From assembly GCF_029784155.1 (NCBI RefSeq), contig NC_073692.1, forward strand, positions 234,192,503 to 234,256,502: 64,000 nucleotides of DNA, in the 5' to 3' direction. The stretch is from Uranotaenia lowii (Eukaryota > Arthropoda > Insecta > Diptera > Culicidae). The notes below the pieces were generated by a model. It was not told where the DNA came from. It did no database searches and saw only the letters and a list, made by a program, of their open reading frames with translations. Position 1 is the first letter of the stretch; the number at the start of each line of letters is the position of its first letter. Positions 35,342 through 46,912 of this stretch are shown one piece after another. Made by a program: the position numbers and the translations under genes.

Positions 35342-36423
35342 TAGGGGAAAACTGTACAAGACGCACCAGCGGGGTAAGATGGCCCAAGCCATTATTTCTC
35401 AAATATACATTAACCTACGGCTTCGAATGATGTTTTTCTTCATTTTTATTGTAGCAAACAAGCATTTTCATCATCCAATAGATGAAAAGTTCACAAAAAC
35501 TTCTTTAGTTCTTAGAAACAGAAGAATAAATGAAATCAGCGTGGAACGTGTTATTTTTCATGGTCATCATATAAGTTTTTATGATGAAACAGCCTGCGCA
35601 ATCTGATGAAACTACAGTTTATCGTTTTTCCACTCATGAGCACTTTCGGAAGACTATAAATATTTGGTTGTAGTTTATAAACTTTCTACAAATTTTATCA
35701 AAAATCAATCATATGGAAATTGGGGCAGAATGACCTCAAGACCACGTGTTTTAAGCTCAAATTTTGGATGCTATTAACTTTTGAGAAACCCCGAATATCA
35801 AAACAAAATGCCATTCTTTTTATTTGCTGACTCTCAAATTACGATAACAATGCATAATTATAACAAATTTCGTCCTCGTTCAAGTTAAGACGGTGCACCA
35901 ATATTCGACTCGAAAAAATAATCGGCCGCCATGTTTGCCGCGATATCACTATATCAGTCAAAAATTGAACTTCTTTGCCTACTTGAAGGCGTTTTATCTA
36001 TAAGGTTTTAGAAAATGTATTATGAAAAGCGAAATTTTCGATGAGTGTAGCAATACTAAATGATTTTTAGACAAAGAATGATTAGTTTTCAAAAATACGA
36101 TGAACATGTAATTAAACATTTGATGTTTCAATAATTATATTCGCTATAATCTTTGTTCCATTTGTTCCATGTTCCACCACCCTTTCAGTATGGTGCGTTC
36201 TGTCCACTAGTTTAGGCGCTCTCCCCCGCAGTTTGTTTTCTGGCTGTTTTAGTTTTTTACAAAAATATAGTCAAAACCGTGTTTTTATCATGTTTTTTCT
36301 TTTCGATAATACGTAAATCTGATCCATGAATCGTCGTCACCTTTCAATTTGTTTCTTAAATGATTGGTATCGCTCTAAATAGCAATTTTGCTAAATTGGT
36401 GCGTCTTGTACAGTTTTACCCTA
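35342..36423. mobile_element. TA-flanked TAGGGGA element, copy 2
   Basis: Ends TAGGGGAAAACTGTACAAGA and the inverse of TAGGGTAAAACTGTACAAGA, with the repeat continuing through CGCACC (about 25 bases). The interior is homologous throughout to 22311-24158. It retains the empty site for the hAT element found in that copy (CTGCGCAA about 35594-35601). Non-coding. Confidence 0.8.
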
Positions 36424-37321
36424 CTCGTAAATGAAGAATGCAATCCAGTAAATTCGACTATAGTTTTAAAAAGAGGACTGTTCTTCATCAGAAATATAAA
36501 AACAGGAATACTTATACCAATTCAACTTGCCGCAGCCCGCGGCGTAGAGGATAGCCTTCAAGTCTTCTAAGCCAGTTGGTATGAGATCGAATTCTGATCA
36601 CGGCATACATAATACACTTTCTGTGGGTTGGTGATTTTAGCATTTGTAAGATGCTAGTCATCATACCCTCGAAAGATGTACGCTCAGAGTTAAGGAAAAG
36701 GAATCTCTTCGAGGAAACATCAAGTTTCTTTGAGATCCCGTATGTGTTTGTGTTCGTTTTCAAATTATAAACGTCTTAATCGTTGAATTTGGAAAGGCTT
36801 TCTGAAGTATGATTTCCATTTCGTTTGTGCCAAAATGTGTGTATCCAAACGCGCCATTTAACGTTTAATAAGTGTTTATTGATTCAAGTGCCTCCTAAAG
36901 TGTTTGCCAGGTAAAACACTTCTATTTTACTTCACAGATGGAAACATGTATTGATACGCGCAGTGCTGTAAGATATACTGAAATTATTTTTATTAATTTA
37001 TTTTGAAGAGTTGATATAATCTATATTGAATTGAGGAACTTTAAATATATTCGTTTATATTCAGATATCTTTTCCAATTAAACATATAAAATTCTTTCCA
37101 ATTGTTGTGATTACAACTGCATATAAATTTAAACCAATATGAAACATGCTCAAAGATAAACGGACATGACGCATTTTGCCCTACCTAGACATGTTTATTA
37201 AAAATCTTTCAATATAACAGAAAAAAATCGTATAAGGAAATTTTTCGTTGTGTGATGATTGTCAAGACCAATGATCATCATTGGAACAGATGCCAGGTTT
37301 TTTTTTTGCTGGTAGATGCCG
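36424..37321. other. Interior of the 35292 element
   Basis: AT-rich sequence between the two insertions inside the larger TA element. No gene recognised; the 83-codon minus frame at 36512-36763 has no recognisable family. Confidence 0.35.
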
Positions 37322-37485
37322 TAAAGTCTGCTTCATTTAATATTGGAACAAATTCTTTTGCTCATTGTGGCGCTCCTAGTGGACGGATTTGGAAACTTTT
37401 TTCACCCACGTGTCGGGAAATTCATTACCTTTCACCATGTATTTATGTCATAACACCAAACGATAGCATTTTGTAAACAACCGCC

Positions 37486-37566
37486 ATGGAAGCCGAACGG
37501 AGAAATCAAATTGTGCACAGTTTTCTTACGAGTACGAGTACGAGAATTTCTTCGAAACAGCGATGA
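37486..37566 (+). pseudogene. Mariner transposase start, truncated
   Basis: 26 codons beginning MEAERRNQIVHSFL, the same N-terminus as the fragment at 37684-38124 but on the opposite strand and soon diverging into unrelated sequence with a stop. It is the mirror-image remnant carried by the left terminal repeat. Confidence 0.7.
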
Positions 37567-37683
37567 ATAATTTTTTAAATTTTTTTTATGAAAGAGTAAA
37601 GAAAATGCTACATTTGTATGAAAAACAAATTATGAATTCGTTAATAAATGACTGAACTACACGCAATTGTTTGTGTTCCAATA

Positions 37684-38124
37684 TTAAATGAAGCAGACTT
37701 TACATCCGTCGAACTTGGTCAGCACTTGGTCGTACAGCTTTCGAGCACGGATTCTGGCCACATTGTTCTGCTTCAGCGTCCGATTTGGCTGTTTGCTGGC
37801 TCGGAATGACCTTATTCCTTCCCGGAGACGAATTCGTCGCACCGTACTGTGAGCGGCCTGGAACTTATTGGCCAAATCGCGGTCTGAAAGATTGGGATTC
37901 CTCTTGACGGCCTTGATGACTTTCCCACGCAGTTTCCGGTCGACAGTTCCACTCCGACGCTTCGAATGCGGCTTCCGAGCCGTCGTCAATGTTTCCTTGT
38001 ACTGCTTGATAACACGCCATACGGTATTTCTGGGCATTTTGAGCTGTTTAGCTAGCTTCGATGCCGACAACAATGGATTTTCAAGAAAACTGTGCACAAT
38101 TTGATCTCTCCGTTCGGCTTCCAT
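37684..38124 (-). pseudogene. Tc1/mariner transposase N-terminal fragment
   Basis: 146 codons of the DNA-binding half of a mariner-group transposase. Two helix-turn-helix regions are visible: about residues 19-42 (SASKLAKQLKMPRNTVWRVI) and about 79-104 (LSDRDLANKFQAAHSTVRRI), followed by the family stretch SFRASKQPNRTLKQNNVA. It ends at TKFDG, just before the first catalytic Asp region, where the frame runs into a terminal repeat that supplies five residues and the stop. Full-length relatives are about 340 residues, so the whole DDE/D domain is missing. It could bind terminal repeats but not catalyse transposition. Confidence 0.88.
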
Positions 38125-38510
38125 GGCGGATGTTTACAAAATGCTATCGTTTGGTGTTATGACATAAATACATGGTGAAAGGTAATGAATTTCCCGACAC
38201 GTGGGGGAAAAAAGTTTGCAAATCCGTCCACTAGGAGCGCCACAATGAGCAAAAGAATTTGTTCCAATATTAAATGAAGCAGACTTTAATTCCTTACGAG
38301 AAAAGTTGAAAAATTTTAAGAAAAGGTCCTAAAAAAAATTGTTTTTTTTTCGTTAAATTTACGTAATATAGAAAACTAAAAAGGTCCACAAATGTTTATA
38401 AACTCATAAAAGTGTAAACTAAAATAAGAAATGTTGAAAAATGTTGTTTCGTGAAATACTGATGGTAGCGCATCTTGCCTGCTCTGCGCATTTTGTACCC
38501 AGTTCCCCTA

Positions 38511-39289
38511 CCTAATGACACATTCCACCGTGACGTGAAATGGCTTTACCGGACTTTTCTTAACTGTTACATTCTAGGAGTCAACCAATTTACTTGAAAA
38601 TGATATAAATGAAGCAAACGGTCGAAAATAGAATTTCCTTTGAAATGAATAAATTTGGAAATTAAAGAATTTAAGTTGTTTGTGTTGTGGTCAATTACTT
38701 TTGTGACGTGAGTTCATGCTAGAAATGTCCTTTTTGACTTCAGTACATACCACTTTGATTTCATATTATTTCTATGGAAAAAGGATATCGGTGTTTTCGA
38801 ATAAGTTGTAGGGAAAACAATTACCCACAATTTCATGTAATGAGAGTTTGTCATCCCGACATAAAATTTCAATATCTTTTCCTTACAATTCCTTGCTTTG
38901 ACTGGCACTTGAAAAGCAACACATTATGGAATTATATCGTTAAAACTATTACTGTTTCTCGCAGTTTTTATTCAAAGATCCACTATTTTTTTTTTAATTT
39001 TTATTTCCATTTTTTTGTTTTTTTTATTTGAAAACTACGAACTCATTCAAAAATATACTAAATGATGTTCGATTTTAAAGAATCTGAAGGGTCGAAACAG
39101 CTTTCAATGCTTAATCTTTTTTTTTACAACAAATCAAATTTTGTTACTTGAAATCACCCTTTCGCGCTGGGATTCCAACCGAATTCTATAAAATTTAGTG
39201 TTTCAGAACCGTCTCATTATTTTCGAAGAAGATCTCATTTTTTTATGTTATAAAACTGTTTATGTTATAAGACTGCTATTATTCAGTTT
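38511..39289. other. AT-rich sequence, nothing recognised
   Basis: No supported gene. The 85-codon frame at 38774-39031 ends in a Phe-rich run encoded by T homopolymers and is not credible. Confidence 0.4.
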
Positions 39290-39761
39290 TTAAAACAATA
39301 CCTTTGCACAATGAGGAAAAGTGTATGAACCGAGAAGAAAATACAATATCTTTCCTTCACATGAATGAAATCTATGAAAACATACTTTCCTTTAGTGAAA
39401 ATGCCCGGAAAATCGTTTCGATATAGTCTTAGACGTTGCACAAGCTTACAAACGGAGATATAGTGCTTTTTTTACCCATAATTCCCTTATATTTTGAAAA
39501 CAATCCAGAAAAACATTGATTTGGACTAGAAATTTTAACTAAAAAAAGACCTTTTTGGTGTGGTTTTTTTTCGAGAAATCAAATGAAGGCTGGGTGAACC
39601 TCCGCACGCATCGGAAGAGTTATGACCGTTTTACTCTCACAACTTTTCAACTAATTGAAAAAAAAAAAAACCATGTGCGGACTTGAAAATTTTAAATCAA
39701 TAGAGACCTATCTTGTGTGTTTTTCCGAGAAGACTAATGGAGGCTGTTTGGGCCACCGCAC

Positions 39762-40572
39762 AAGAGTGTCCATTTCCCGGCCATTTTAGCGTTCCCCGGA
39801 ATCTAGGAATCTGACCCTTTTCCCGGGAATTCTCAGGATCCCGGGAAAATTTAAAAATGAAGATTTCAACGTGAAGATCTCAACTCTCATTGAGTACGAA
39901 TTCTTATCAATATGGTATTTTTTGAATCTAAGATGGTACCTTATATTGTAAAACATTTCAAACTTTTTAAATGCCTCCAAAATTCAATAAGCAAACCGAA
40001 GACCCAAAACAAAGTACTTTTAACCGACAAACTGGTTTGATTCTAGTTGCAAAAATTTGAAGAATTGAGAAAGATTTCTCACCATCGATAGAAGTTAGTT
40101 AGATAGACTTCATGTTATTCATCAAATATCCTAAATTTTCAGATAACTATCCAATTGTTTTACAATATGTGATTTCTTTGCTTGTGATTTTGCTACTGTC
40201 AACAGTTTCCGAAACGGAAGTTCTGTATGATAAGTTCTGTAGAATAGAACATTCAGAATCTTTCCTAAGCGTTTCATTATTGGAATGATTTGGTTTTATA
40301 GATTTTTTGTCGTTTTTCACTTTTACACGAAGTTTAGGAATGGAAAAACTTTTTTTAATATCAAATTAAATGTAAATATTAATCAGATTTAAGAAAAATA
40401 ATATTTAAGACTAAGCCAAGATAGAACTATCATTTTCCTAGCTCAATTTAGCACATTTTATTGGCTTCGGGAATTCCCGGGATTTTTTAAGCGTTTCCCG
40501 AGATTCGGGAATTTCCGACTTTTTCTAATTCCCGGGAATTTTCTACCGGGATATCCCGGACAGGACACTCTA
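39762..40572. mobile_element. hAT-type element in tandem repeat, copy 1
   Basis: Left end AAGAGTGTCC and right end the inverse of TAGAGTGTCC, flanked by CACCGCAC (39754-39761) and CACCACAC (40573-40580), an 8-bp duplication with one mismatch. The duplicated sequence is the GCCACCGCACGCATCG motif of the host repeat. Both ends carry CCCGGGAATT-type palindromic clusters. Related to the repeat at 46507-49850. No transposase. Its TAGAGTG terminus is close to that of the hAT element at 22563. Confidence 0.7.
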
Positions 40573-41970
40573 CACCACACGCATCGTAAAATGAAGCTAT
40601 GGCCTTTTTACCCTCAATTTCCCAACATTTTAAATATACTTCTGAAAAAGCATGTTTGGACTTGATAGTTTTGTTCCAAATAAGACTCATCTTATGTTTT
40701 TATGCCGAGAAATCAAAGTCTAAGCCACCGCATGCATTGGAAAATCGAGTTATGGCTGGTTTTACCCTCAATTTCCCTACATGTTATGTGATTTCTTCTA
40801 TGTAAACAAATGAAGGCTTCAAATAGCCGCCGCACGCATTGGAAAATGGAGCTATGGCTGTTTTTACCCACTATTCTCGTACATTTTTCAATTAATTCAG
40901 AAAAAAAAACAAGTTCTGACGAAATTTTGAATCAAATAAGACTAATCGTGTGTGTTTTTTTTCGAGTAATCAAACGAGGGCTATCTGAGCCACCGCATGC
41001 ATCGAAAAATGGAGTTAAGGCTATTTTACCTTCAAATTCCCAACATTTTTCGATTAACTCTGAAAAAGATGGTTCGGACTTGAAAATTTGAACCAAGTAA
41101 GACTTGCCGTGTGTGTTTTTTTTGAGGAATCGAACGCAGGCTATTTCAGTCACCGCACGCATCGCAAACTGGATTAACGACTGATTTTAGCCTCAATTTC
41201 CTCACCATTTGCAATTGATTCAGAAAAAAAAACGCGAAGGACAATTTAAAATCCAATGGGTACTATCTGGTATTATTTTTTCCAAGGAGGCTATTTGAGC
41301 CATCGTTGCCATCAGAAAATGGAGCAATGGCTGCTATGCCCTTAATTCCCCTACATTTCAAAATATTTCAGAGAAATGCATGGCCACCGCACGCTTCGTA
41401 ATATGGTGTTATGGCTTAAATATTTGAAAAATGTAGGGGAATTGAAGATTAAAACGGCCATAACTCCATTTTTTCAATGCGTGAGGTGGCTCAAACAGCC
41501 TTCATTTGATTCTTCGAGAAAAATCACACAAGATAGGTCTCATTTGATTCAAAAATTTTCAAGTTATAACCTACTGTTTTCATAATATATCGAAAGATAT
41601 AGGTAAATCGATTTCACTCGAATTCCCGGGAAAAAATCACACTAAATAACACTCATTTGCTCCAAAATCTTCCAGTCCAGACAAGTTTGTCTGAACTTTA
41701 TGAAACATGTTGGGAATTTGAGGGTAAAACAGCCAAAGCTCCATTTAAAGATGTGTGTGGTGGCTCAAACAGCCTCCATTTAACTCTTCGGAAAAAATTA
41801 GATAGGTCTACTTTTAGTCAAATTTCCTAGTCCAAACAGTGTTTTTTTTATTGTTTACAAAATATAGGGGAATCAGGGGTTAAACAGGCACTATATCTCC
41901 GTTCGTTAGCTCGTGCAGCATCTTGGAACTATATTTTAACGATTTTCCGGACATTTTCCCTAAAAGAAAG

Positions 41971-42933
41971 TACCGTCAAACGGGGAATCATGCAAAAGCA
42001 GGGTTAGATGCAACATTTGTATACCACAACACTCATTTTATTTTTATTTCAATATGCTGAAATATAGTTATGAATGATAACAAATTGATGATAACATAGT
42101 TTTTAACATCATGAAAGAGTTTTTAAAAGTTTCTGATTCTCATAAAAATTCAAAAAATCGAGCAATAAATGTACAATTTTTTACATTTTTGATGAGGTCA
42201 AAAACTTTACCCAGTATGACGGATTGGCTTAAATATATCACCTACAAACTTTATGTTGCTTTCATTATCCTTTACCAACACTTTTGGTGTAAAAATATTT
42301 TTCGGATAATCACCAATTTTTTTTAAATATATATAATTTTATAATTCACTTACCTGTCTGGGGCAAAATGCAACAAAATGAAAATGAGAACTAAACCTCA
42401 TAAATCTCGTTTCCATATGCTGGAATATGATTGTTTTGCATTGTGCGTTTGTAAACATTCAAATTTCATCCATCCTAAGATTTATTTTCATAATTTAAGC
42501 TAATAGAATATTTGTAGTAATTTTTTACCCCTAAACGTATGCAGCAAATTTTCTCCTTTTCCTATAAAACATTTTTGACAGATAAATGGAAAATTTAATT
42601 CGAACAAAACCAAAAATTACTGCAATTGGTGCTTTATGCGTTATGACATCACAAATGTATTTAAAACTATAAATTTTCAAACGTTTTCATTTGATTTTTC
42701 ATTAATAACAGAGTTTATTGCAACTCACCCTTTTTTATTAGTAGGGTGAAAATTGCATGTTTTTGAAAATTTAACAATAACTGGTGAAACCAATAATTTT
42801 TCTGACTACGTCAATTTTGTGTCCCAACAACCTTAAAACTTTTGATGTACACGAGGTATGATTATCTGTATGCATTAAGATTTTAGAACCCATTGAAATT
42901 GAAAAGTGTTGCATGTTGCCCCAGTTGACGGTA
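41971..42933. mobile_element. TACCGTCAA MITE, TA target
   Basis: Left end TACCGTCAAACGGGGAATCA, right end the inverse of TACCGTCAACTGGGGCAACA, flanked by TA. It lies within the right arm of the large palindrome; the left arm near 39384 has the uninterrupted sequence, giving an empty site. The 71-codon frame at 42111 is AT-driven and not credible. Non-autonomous. Confidence 0.8.
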
Positions 42934-43799
42934 TATTTTCATAGGTTTTGTTAATGTGTGATGGAAGATATTGAATTTCTCTTCGGTTTATACACTTTTC
43001 CCCATTTTACACTGGATATAAACATATTATTTTTTCACACAATGCAGCAGTTTTTGTTGGCATCAAAACCTTCTTAAAAACATTCCAAAATTAATCAATC
43101 CATATATTTTATTTAGTTATTTTGTAAAAAATGTCAACATTTTTGATTTTCGAAATTATATAAAACATGTTAAAATTTTTTTCTCTTTTATCCTATGGTT
43201 TTGTGAGATTTGAATTATCAAAATTATTGACAAATTTAAGATGTTTTGATACGCGAACGGATAAAAATCACTTGTGAGCGGTACAAGCGCGTGAAATGTG
43301 TCTAATTATAAATATTTTAGGTGATACTTTCCAGATTGCCCGAACTCAAGTTTTTTGATTACCTCTCCAACACCTTACCAATAGGCTAAATCAGTAAACT
43401 AGTCAAGTTGTGGCTCTATAAAGCAATTTTATTTCGCTGCTAGATTCTACGACAGAAAATGCTCATCATACCTCGATCAATGGTGCTCTATATGCCCCAA
43501 GTCAACAAATTTGAGTAAAACGTGTTTTAAAATTGATAAAAGTGAAAAAAAACAAAAGTTTTATGATGGTAAAAATTGAGGAACAATGTGTACATCATAT
43601 TGCAGTGCGTACATTACAGATCAAGGTGATTTGAAGATCATAAGAGCTTATTTCGTGATGCTCAAAAATTATAATATTTTCGTTACTTAAGAACCTAGCT
43701 GATTTTTTTTAAATATCTGATGATAAGAAGATTACTGTTTTTGTGAAAAATTAATGCTTTAGTAAGTACGAACCATATCCTCATGAAAATTTATTTAAG

Positions 43800-43872
43800 A
43801 AAATATGTACTTTTGTTGAAAAGAGGAGTGCTTATTATGCCCTGGGTGCTTGTTATGCCCTTATCTCCCCTA
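43800..43872. repeat. Terminal-repeat-like right end
   Basis: This reads, on the minus strand, TTAGGGGAGATAAGGGCATA then further GGGCATAATAAGCAC-type repeats, matching the style of the TAGGGGA termini. A partner with partial similarity, TAGGGGAATCAGGGGTTAAA, occurs at 41865, inside the palindrome arm. It is probably the outer end of the palindromic element, but the corresponding left end was not found. Confidence 0.35.
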
Positions 43873-44670
43873 AATATATTTATATTTGTGACAAGACCCC
43901 CCAGGAAACACAATTTTTATGTGTTCTCAACTTACTGATCTTGAATACGTCTATCCATAGAAGCTTTGAAATTTACCTGCAAAGAGAAGAGAAAAAAAAC
44001 GATATCATTAGCACAACATGTTTCGCAATTCAATTATTCTGTGACCTGACAGATTAAACCTAGTTTGTGAGCCTATAAAAATCGCCATCAAACACACACA
44101 CACTAAAAAGCTAGCCGATCGAAGTTCTACCCCAGCAATGTCTCATCAATTTTATGCCCTAATCTGACAAGCTCGTTGATGGACACCAGCCAGATGACAT
44201 CTCATTAATAATATATTATTGCCCATCACCGTCCGTCAGCATCGTCATCATCATCATCATCTTCATTAACAACAATCACTTGAACAACATCAACAGAAGC
44301 TTTGCTATCGTCAAGATTAACTTGTTCGAGCAACGAAGTCGTAGTCAGTGGATTGACAATCAGAAGAGCTTTGCTGTTCTGCTACCTACAACAAAATGTT
44401 TGATCCCTAGCTTGTCTGATTGATTCCGATGGTGATGATTCTCTCAGTTGATTTGATGGAGGAGCCACTCGAAGTGATGAATTATTGTACCGGTAATGAT
44501 CGTTGAGATTGTTGGAAGATAATTTCTTCGAACAAGATTATCAACTTGTTGATCAATTCATGGTAGGTTGAAGATTTATGTTATTTTTTTGGATTGAAAA
44601 TTGAATTTCACTGGAATATCATATGTGTAAGTGTATTTCAAACTCTAAAACAATATCTTGAGATAGGGGG
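43873..44670. other. No gene; includes CA and CAT runs
   Basis: AT-moderate sequence with a short (CA)n run at about 44093-44104 and a (CAT)n run near 44241-44260, then CAACATCA-type repeats. No open frame of note. This looks like ordinary non-repetitive intergenic DNA. Confidence 0.4.
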
Positions 44671-44872
44671 TGTCCAATTTTCAACTTTTTCAAATTTTAA
44701 AACGCCTGTAGACTAAAAAGTTTGCTTTTCGGCCAAAACGAATGACAGAATTTATGCAGATTTTCAAAATGAAAAATGTAAAAATGTATAAAAGGTGTCG
44801 TTCGTATCAACCGAAAAGGAAACTTGTTAGAATACAGGCGTTTTGAAATTCAAAAAAAGTTGCAATTCGACA
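44671..44872. mobile_element. Short hairpin MITE
   Basis: About 80-base inverted arms. The left contains AAAACGCCTGTAGACTAAAA and TTTTCGGCCAAAACGAATGA; the right is the inverse of AAAACGCCTGTATTCTAACA and TTTTCGGTTGATACGAACGA. Outer ends are roughly TGTCCAATT and its inverse TGTCGAATT. No clear duplication. The 61-codon frame across the right arm is spurious. Confidence 0.6.
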
Positions 44873-46506
44873 CATCCTGTCCTGGAAGTTCAAAAACCTT
44901 TTTGATAAGGCTCAACGGAAGAAAATGTTCTTATAAATATTTCCAGAAAACAAAGACTCCCATTATTTTGAGAATTTTAGTAAAAAGTATCAATTCACAC
45001 AATATTTAACTCTGAATTTATGCCGAAGCACATTCCTTCGAATAAAGACGTGAGTGAAAAAAAGTAAAAAATCTGCTAAGCCAAAATCTGTGCCCCGAAA
45101 CCAATAAGCATACCCTCATTATTATATCTTACATTATATCTGAAACTGTCCTTATTGCATCACAAAACCTAAACAGCTTTGTATGAGGAAACCTAACTTA
45201 GTGAGATGATTGAAATTAAAGCCCATTTGGTCAATAAAGTATACTGTTTAGTTTAATCCTGCCAGAGATTGTCCCCACACAAATTTTTTCTAATCCAATA
45301 CGATCAGATCCCATACAGCCAATCTCTCATTCCCGTTAAAAGCCTGAATGTGAATCAAGTCATACACTTTCAAACGGCAGTAACAGTAATAACAATCATA
45401 ATAATACGTTAATCGACTTTCGGATTCCAATCGATTTCGGTTTGGTCAATTTGGTGCATTCAAAGATCGATCAAATTTCATACCCGAGTAGTCTGAGACG
45501 CGCGATCTAAAGCTGCAGCTGTAGCAGCATCCAGATCATATAATTATGTGTATGTTTATAGAAATCCGACTTGTCTTCAGCAAATCTCTGCCCCCGCAGC
45601 ATCGATACAACGAAGAAAAAAGCCACCGAATCGAGCTTCGAAACCCGATTATTGAGCTCTGAATCAAAATTTAAATATTTATTTACCCATTCATGGCATA
45701 GTGCAGCGTACAACTTTAACAGGCGGGGGCTTCTTAGTAGTTTTGCTACTGCTCCGACTTTATTTAGTTCACTCTTGTACATTTTTGGCCCATGGTAATG
45801 ACCATTTCACGAACTTCTGTTGGTCATGTTTGCGACCAAGCCTCTCGAATGTGACAGAACAATGTTGCCTCATTTTGGGAACAGGGCGCTTAAGGATCAT
45901 ATATTATAGCTTTTTTTTGCTGTTAAATCGCCTTTTGAGGAATGTGCAATGAGTTGAAACAAATAATAAGAATGAGTTTCTATATTTCACCCTTTGAAGT
46001 GATTATTTTACGCATGTTTAAGGATATCAGAAATAGCTTTGTCATGTTATTTTTTGAATACATTTTATCTTCGAAGATAAGACGATTGTCAATTGCTAAT
46101 TAGCTGACTTCTTGACAAAAATTTTAGAATTTGGTAAAATTATGGGATAAATCTATGACTTTTTGGCGCAAAATGCATTGAAGTTTAAAGATCAGCTAAA
46201 GAGTGAAATTTTTAATACTTTGATGACTTAATCATTTAATGCAATAGTTTGAAATGGAACAAAGATTCTAGTGCTCTTCGAACTAAATATGGTTTTCAGA
46301 AATTGGATTCCGAGAATTTCCACACTTGTCTTTTTTTTGCGTCAAACACTCCACAGAATAACTCACATTTACCTAATTTTGCAACCATTATTCTGAGCGT
46401 TGAGTTCGTCGTTCTTGAGAGTTTATCAAGAAATAAATTAACTTTCATGCCATGTTCCTGACTCAAAATTTAGGAGTTGCGGATTTTAAATTGTAGCTCT
46501 CAGGAT
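44873..46506. other. No gene called; GC-richer at 45480-45950
   Basis: Overlapping frames of 75-91 codons on both strands occur at 45507-45952, in sequence less AT-rich than its surroundings. None is recognisable, and their mutual overlap argues against coding. Possibly single-copy regulatory or intronic sequence. Confidence 0.3.
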
Positions 46507-46912
46507 GAGTGTCCATTTCCCGACCGTTTTAGCGTTTCCGAGAATCGGGAAATCTGACCATTCTTTTCCCGTGAATTCTTGGGATACCGGAAAAAATTGA
46601 AAATGAAGATTTTAACACTGCATACGAATATTTTCATGGCTTTTTTTAGGTAGTTGTATCGTACACCATTTCAAACTTTGGTTATACCTCAAAAACTCAA
46701 TTAGTAATTATTTAAGACCCAAAAAAATTATTTTAACCGACATACTTGACTGATTCTTGCTGCAAAAAATTGAATAATTGAGAAAATTTTTTCACTATCC
46801 CTAGACGTCGGTTAGCTAGACATCAGGATATTCATCAAATCTCGAAAATTTTCAGATGAACTTTCCTTTTGTTTCAAAATTTGTCATTTCTTTGCTGATG
46901 ATATTGCTTCTG

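Larger units (their letters stand above)
37322..38288. mobile_element. Tc1/mariner composite with inverted ends
   Basis: Terminal inverted repeats of about 205 bases begin TAAAGTCTGCTTCATTTAAT at both ends and reach into the transposase start codon on both sides. TA flanks both ends (37322-37323, 38287-38288). A third terminus in right-end orientation occurs at 37674-37702, so the structure equals a short element (37322-37702) joined to a truncated copy in opposite orientation. No complete transposase remains. Confidence 0.85.
35292..38510. mobile_element. Large TA-flanked TAGGGGA element hosting two insertions
   Basis: Left end TAGGGGAACTGGGGGCAAAT, right end the inverse of TAGGGGAACTGGGTACAAAA. 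Within these matching termini lie the 1.08-kb element at 35342-36423 and the mariner composite at 37322-38288. Without them the element is about 1.17 kb. A GACGCATTTTGCCCTACC near 37169 resembles a right terminus and may be an internal repeat. Non-coding apart from the mariner fragment. Confidence 0.6.
39290..43010. repeat. Large palindrome built of ~150-bp repeats
   Basis: The left flank (39310-39470) and right flank (41865-43010, around a MITE) are inverted copies. Landmarks are GAGGAAAAGTGTATGAACCG, CCGGAAAATCG, ACGGAGATATAGTGC and the reverse order on the right. Between them lie roughly 150-bp units containing GCCACCGCACGCATCG, TGGAGTTATGGCTG, CCCAACATTTTTC and AATAAGAC in the forward sense from about 39590 to 41400, then inverted units at about 41430-41590 and 41690-41830. 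Two elements (39762-40572, 41971-42933) interrupt it. No coding sequence. Confidence 0.7.

Noticed and set aside
41865..43872. A simple TA-flanked element with ends at 41865 and 43872
   Set aside because: The left end lies inside an arm of the large palindrome, which explains it better; only the right terminus was kept, at low confidence.
45507..45952. Small genes of 75-91 codons on both strands
   Set aside because: Three overlapping frames, none recognised; openness follows from base composition.
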